DNA from: Symbiodinium natans
Lineage: Eukaryota; Sar; Dinophyceae; Suessiales; Symbiodiniaceae
Assembly: GCA_905221605.1 (NCBI GenBank)
Contig: CAJNDS010001580.1
Location: forward strand, 162,501 to 226,500
Length of the DNA: 64,000 bases
Direction: 5' to 3'
The position numbers and the translations under genes are program-made. Below the pieces are notes generated by a model that was not told the origin of the DNA, searched no databases, and saw nothing but the letters and a program-made list of their open reading frames with translations. This document shows, one piece after another, positions 60,610-64,000 of this stretch. Each line of letters opens with the position of its first letter. The first letter of the stretch is position 1.

Positions 60610-63090
60610 CTAGCTTGCTTTCACCCGTTTCTTCGGCTTGGCCGGTGGCTTGTTGGAAGGAGCTCGAGCTCGCTTGGCCTGGGGCTTCTGGGGTTGCGCC
60701 TTGGTCTTAGCTGCAGATTTCGGGCTTGCGGTGGAGCCAGCGCCCTTGTTGACACTCCTGGGCTGGTAAAGGTTGCTTATCAGTTTCTTACTAGACATCC
60801 ACACTCTAGCAAGATGGCTATACAAGACATTGCAGCAGCAGCTCTTTGCACGCACAATGTAGTTGTTCAGGGCCAGATCGCTTTTCGTGCATTGGATGAA
60901 TAACTCGAGGGCTTCCGACTTGTACCTTCGGGCCAAGAATGACTTGACGCTCCCTCTAGAGGTGTCTCCTCCCGCCATTCCCCCCAAGAAAATTAAGGGT
61001 GCTTCGCAGACCCCTGGAGGCACCCTTGAAAACCTGTAAACTCTAAACCCTACAAACCTCTGTAGATATATTTTCAGTCCTCAAACCTTGTAACCCTAAA
61101 AAGCCCATATGAACACTAAACCCTTAGTAAACACAAAACCCTGTATGAACCCAAAAACCCTTTTAAACCCTACTACATAAACCAACCCTGTATCAACCCT
61201 ATAGATGTACCTCCGGATGTCCACGTCCTTGTCGGCCGTTGCTACATTTGCCTGCAGGGTCACCAACTTCTTGTAGTGAGCGTTCATCTCACTCAGGCAC
61301 TTCCCCACATCTGAGGCAATCCTGAGAGATAAGGCGTACATGGTTTTGATGTGTTTAGGATTGAGGGTTTAAGGGTTATATAGGGTTTAGGCTTTATAAT
61401 AAGGTTTATAGCTTTTATAGAGTTTAGGGAAGTTTAGGGTTACTCGTGAGGACAAGATGCTCAAGCGCTTTGGCGCCGCCCTTCTTCTTCAGCTTTTCCT
61501 TTTCCGGGGCTCTCATAGTAAATGTAGTTTAGAGGCCACACAGGCATCAAGGAAGCAAACAGATCCTGTAGCCCCAGACCCGTACTCCTGCTCAAGCTCA
61601 CCCGCGTCAATCTTCTTTCCCAGCACACCAATGTAGTTTGGGAGGAGGCCAAAAGGGGAGGAATTCTGCTGTAGGGTAGGAAAGCACATCCTTGGCTAAA
61701 CAAGATGAAAAAGACCGAGGATCTATTAAATGCAATCGTGAACCGGAATTTCACATATTGAATCCCTCCCTTCCTCTCTCTCTCGTAGTACTCCTAGCTC
61801 ACTGTTGAAGTTTCAAGAATGGGCTTGCAATCCAGTTTCTTAAACGAAGCTCCCGCCTGAGCTGCAGCCTGGGCATCATTCGCCTGTGTACCCTGTCCAC
61901 TTGATGGCACCCCGAGGTCAGCATTCTGCACATCCAGCAGAGCACCGTTGGGATCCTAGTGAAATGCAAAGCTGGGGGAAGAGGATGTGTAGAGACAATC
62001 GCAGAACATGACATGGTAGTTAAGTTCCCAAGATGTAGCACAGGCACATCCATGCTGAAACCACTCTGGAAGCCGATCTTGCTTCCCGATTCGTTCGACT
62101 TTGACCATGACATGTCGAGCGGGATGTCCGCAGTCTCAGCACCGTGTACCTCTGACTTGGTTACCAGCCCACGCTGCCTGGCCCACTCGAAGGCATTGTC
62201 TGCCATGGTCCTTATGGGTAACAATTTGGGTCCGGAACCTGGGAAACTGCTGGACTCTTAAACCCCCAGAGGCTGAGCTTCCAGAACATGCCAACAAGAC
62301 GCTTCGTGTAGTGGCGCTCAGCAATGAGATACTCCTTTGTGACTTGCCCTCCGCTTTCCTTTGATTTGGTTTTTTGCTCATGCCATCGCTCCAGAACCCC
62401 TTCGATCTTTGCAAAGCTGCCATGCTCTAGCAGGAGCTTGCGAAGGTCTTCACCTCAACACAACATGTTCGATCGGATGTACACGCACCCCGGGTGTTAA
62501 ACTCTAGCAGCTATGTAGACAAGATTCGGCCTTCCTTTGTTTTCCCCATCTCCAGGACTCTAGGACTGCATTTCACCTCGCCCTTGGAGTTGGGGTTGAA
62601 GTGACGGCGTACCCTCAGCGTTGTTCGATATCTGGGCTAGGAAGATGTGAGCTGTTGGCCATTGAAGGATCTCTTTTACAAACCTTATATAGCTTCAGTG
62701 TTGTCTAGCCAAGCAGCTTCCAGTATCCTTCAGGCTTTGGGGTCTGGGCAAGCTTCGCTTGCTTTGGCTTTGGGCCAGGATGGGAACCAAACAGCTGTTT
62801 TCTGATGTTTGGCGGAGTGGTGCTTGGGTGCCTTTGGCAGGCGCCGGGTGAGCCTCGCGGGGTCTGGCTTTCGGTCGAGCTGTTGCCTGTCTTGGGGAGT
62901 GGAGGCGAGTCCGCAAGATCGATCACCGGATGGGGCTCGCGGGGGTGTTTTGGGGTCTCAACCACCTGTGTCTCATCCAGAGCATCTTTGGGGGCATTCG
63001 GGCTTCGGCCGTCTGGCTGAGCCACAGCAAGCGCTGCCTTCTGGTCGCCGGGCATAAAGTGACCACTGCTCGTTGCGATGGAAGGAGCAC
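60610..63090 (-). CDS. Multi-exon gene of unknown function with a basic C-terminus
   Basis: Eight exons in phase: 62710-63090, 62288-62453, 62048-62210, 61803-61955, 61580-61614, about 61450-61511, 61211-61321 and 60610-60925 (stop). The first part is Pro-rich and disordered (PDGRSPNAPKDALDETQ). Then follow a helical region (GEDLRKLLLEHGSFAKIEG, ADNAFEWARQRGLVTKSEVHG) and further helices (IASDVGKCLSEMNAHYKK, ALELFIQCTKSDLALNNYIV). A Lys/Pro/Ala-rich tail ends in KPPAKPKKRVKAS, which looks like a nuclear or nucleic-acid-binding tail. The 5' end is open; 63161-63439 may supply an earlier exon. I do not recognise a function. It lies 200 bp upstream of the 57.6-60.4 kb gene on the same strand. 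Confidence 0.7.
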
Positions 63091-63160
63091 CTACACAAGA
63101 AAGAAGACATGGGCCCAGGGAGTTCCAGACTGGGTGAGAGTGGTAAACTTCTAGAAAGCA

Positions 63161-63439
63161 TTATGTGCCTGGCACCATGGGTGGAATAGGCTGCGCTTGC
63201 GAACAGCTGAGCATATTCTGAAGATTCGCGATGTTGGCCTGTGCTTCCTTTGCTATGGGGCAGGTAATGATAACAAAGGCAGTCAAGCAGAAGCAGCACA
63301 CAGCAGTAAACCACAACTGCAGGCAGCCGGCTCTGATCTTTTCATCAAGATCTTCATCCCCAGGCAAACTTCCAGACATGTTCGACCAAGACCGAGCTAC
63401 CGCCAGAAGGCCGTCGTTGAGGGTTTCAAGCGAGGCCAT
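63161..63439 (-). CDS. Possible 5' exon with one membrane segment
   Basis: Open frame of 92 codons: MASLETLNDGLLAVARS, an acidic stretch (GDEDLDEKI), a hydrophobic helix (FTAVCCFCLTAFVIIT) and a Gln/Asn-rich end. It could belong to the downstream gene at 60.6-63.1 kb or be a separate short gene. No donor was established. Confidence 0.35.
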   Translation of the reverse strand: MASLETLNDGLLAVARSWSNMSGSLPGDEDLDEKIRAGCLQLWFTAVCCFCLTAFVIITCPIAKEAQANIANLQNMLSCSQAQPIPPMVPGT

Positions 63440-64000
63440 GTAGTTAGTTTATATCTAGCTGGCTGAGCATTGCCTGATCACTCCACACAGTCCATGCGCA
63501 GGCAGGCCAGCACTAGCCAACTTCCAGGCCTGAACCCTTAAGAAACGACGACAACATGTTTGCAGGCTTTTTCTCTGGAACAGACTCCTCGGCAGCTTCC
63601 GGACTCTATCTAAAGCATTCCGAGCATGGCCCAGGGAAGCTCCAGGCAAAGCAGAAGAGAAACAAAAAAACGCATGAGAAACCCCAAAAACGCGCGTGAC
63701 AAAACCCTCCACAAACGGATTTTTAAATTGCGCCAGAGTTGCGGGAAATTGCGCGGGAGTTGCGGGAAATTGCGCGTGAGTTGCGCTCCCCCTGCCCCCC
63801 CCCAGACCCGGAAAAACCAAAAAACGCTTGTGGCCCCCCAAAAGCGCGGGCGATGGATTCCAACCCTAAAATATCTTTGCTCCCCTGGTCCCTGCTCAGC
63901 CCACTGTCCTAGCCCCCAAGCCGGCTCTGAACAAAACCTAGACTGGCACCTTGGCACACACGAGGTACTATGACTCATTCCAGAAGCAGCCGAACGCCCG
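63440..64000. other. No supported gene
   Basis: Unique sequence with a short tandem repeat. A minus frame through the repeat (RNFPQLPRNFPQL) may be repeat-driven. Confidence 0.5.
63722..63786. repeat. Short tandem repeat, about 21 bp
   Basis: AGTTGCGGGAAATTGCGCGGG in about 2.5 copies with variants. Confidence 0.8.

Overview
This window is nuclear DNA of a dinoflagellate, most likely a Symbiodiniaceae-like species. Five things point that way: plant-type telomere repeats (TTTAGGG/CCCTAAA) scattered through the interior; introns with GC and GA as well as GT donors and acceptors read almost always as AG|G; runs of genes on one strand; a Ty1/copia element of the kind common in dinoflagellates; and an inserted fragment of dinoflagellate-type mitochondrial cob. 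I saw no bacterial operons, CRISPR array, rRNA or tRNA gene, and no spliced-leader sequence.

Layout. 0.6-4.0 kb: small exons of an unrecognised minus-strand gene between telomere-like blocks. 6630-16681: a complete, apparently recent copia-type LTR retrotransposon (minus strand) with identical 179-bp LTRs and one 3143-residue polyprotein. 16.7-41.1 kb: segmental duplications. Block C occurs twice (16.69-21.2 and 33.08-37.9 kb). Block A occurs three times (21.3-25.9, 26.2-31.4 and 38.4-41.1 kb), and two of those copies carry a membrane/leucine-rich-repeat gene. 36.05-57.28 kb: the C-terminal part of a xanthine dehydrogenase (XDH) gene on the minus strand, read here as 23 small exons (27-84 bp) with matching phases at nearly all junctions; blocks C2 and A3 are its 3' half. 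53.1-55.1 kb: one XDH intron holding a 15-bp minisatellite and the cob insertion. 57.63-60.41 and 60.61-63.09 kb: two intact-looking multi-exon minus-strand genes of unknown function.

The main finding is the organisation of the telomere-like repeats. Read along the gene's sense strand, many introns begin just after the donor with TTTAGGG arrays and end just before the acceptor with CCCTAAA arrays. Each exon is therefore bracketed CCCTAAA-exon-TTTAGGG, the orientation of a capped linear chromosome, and the two ends of an intron are complementary and could pair in the pre-mRNA. The retrotransposon is free of these repeats and the two 57.6-63.1 kb genes have almost none.

The exon models were built by eye from translation, phase and family motifs, without alignments or transcripts. 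The XDH assignment is strong (long runs of ordered molybdopterin-domain motifs). The functions of the other genes are not known.
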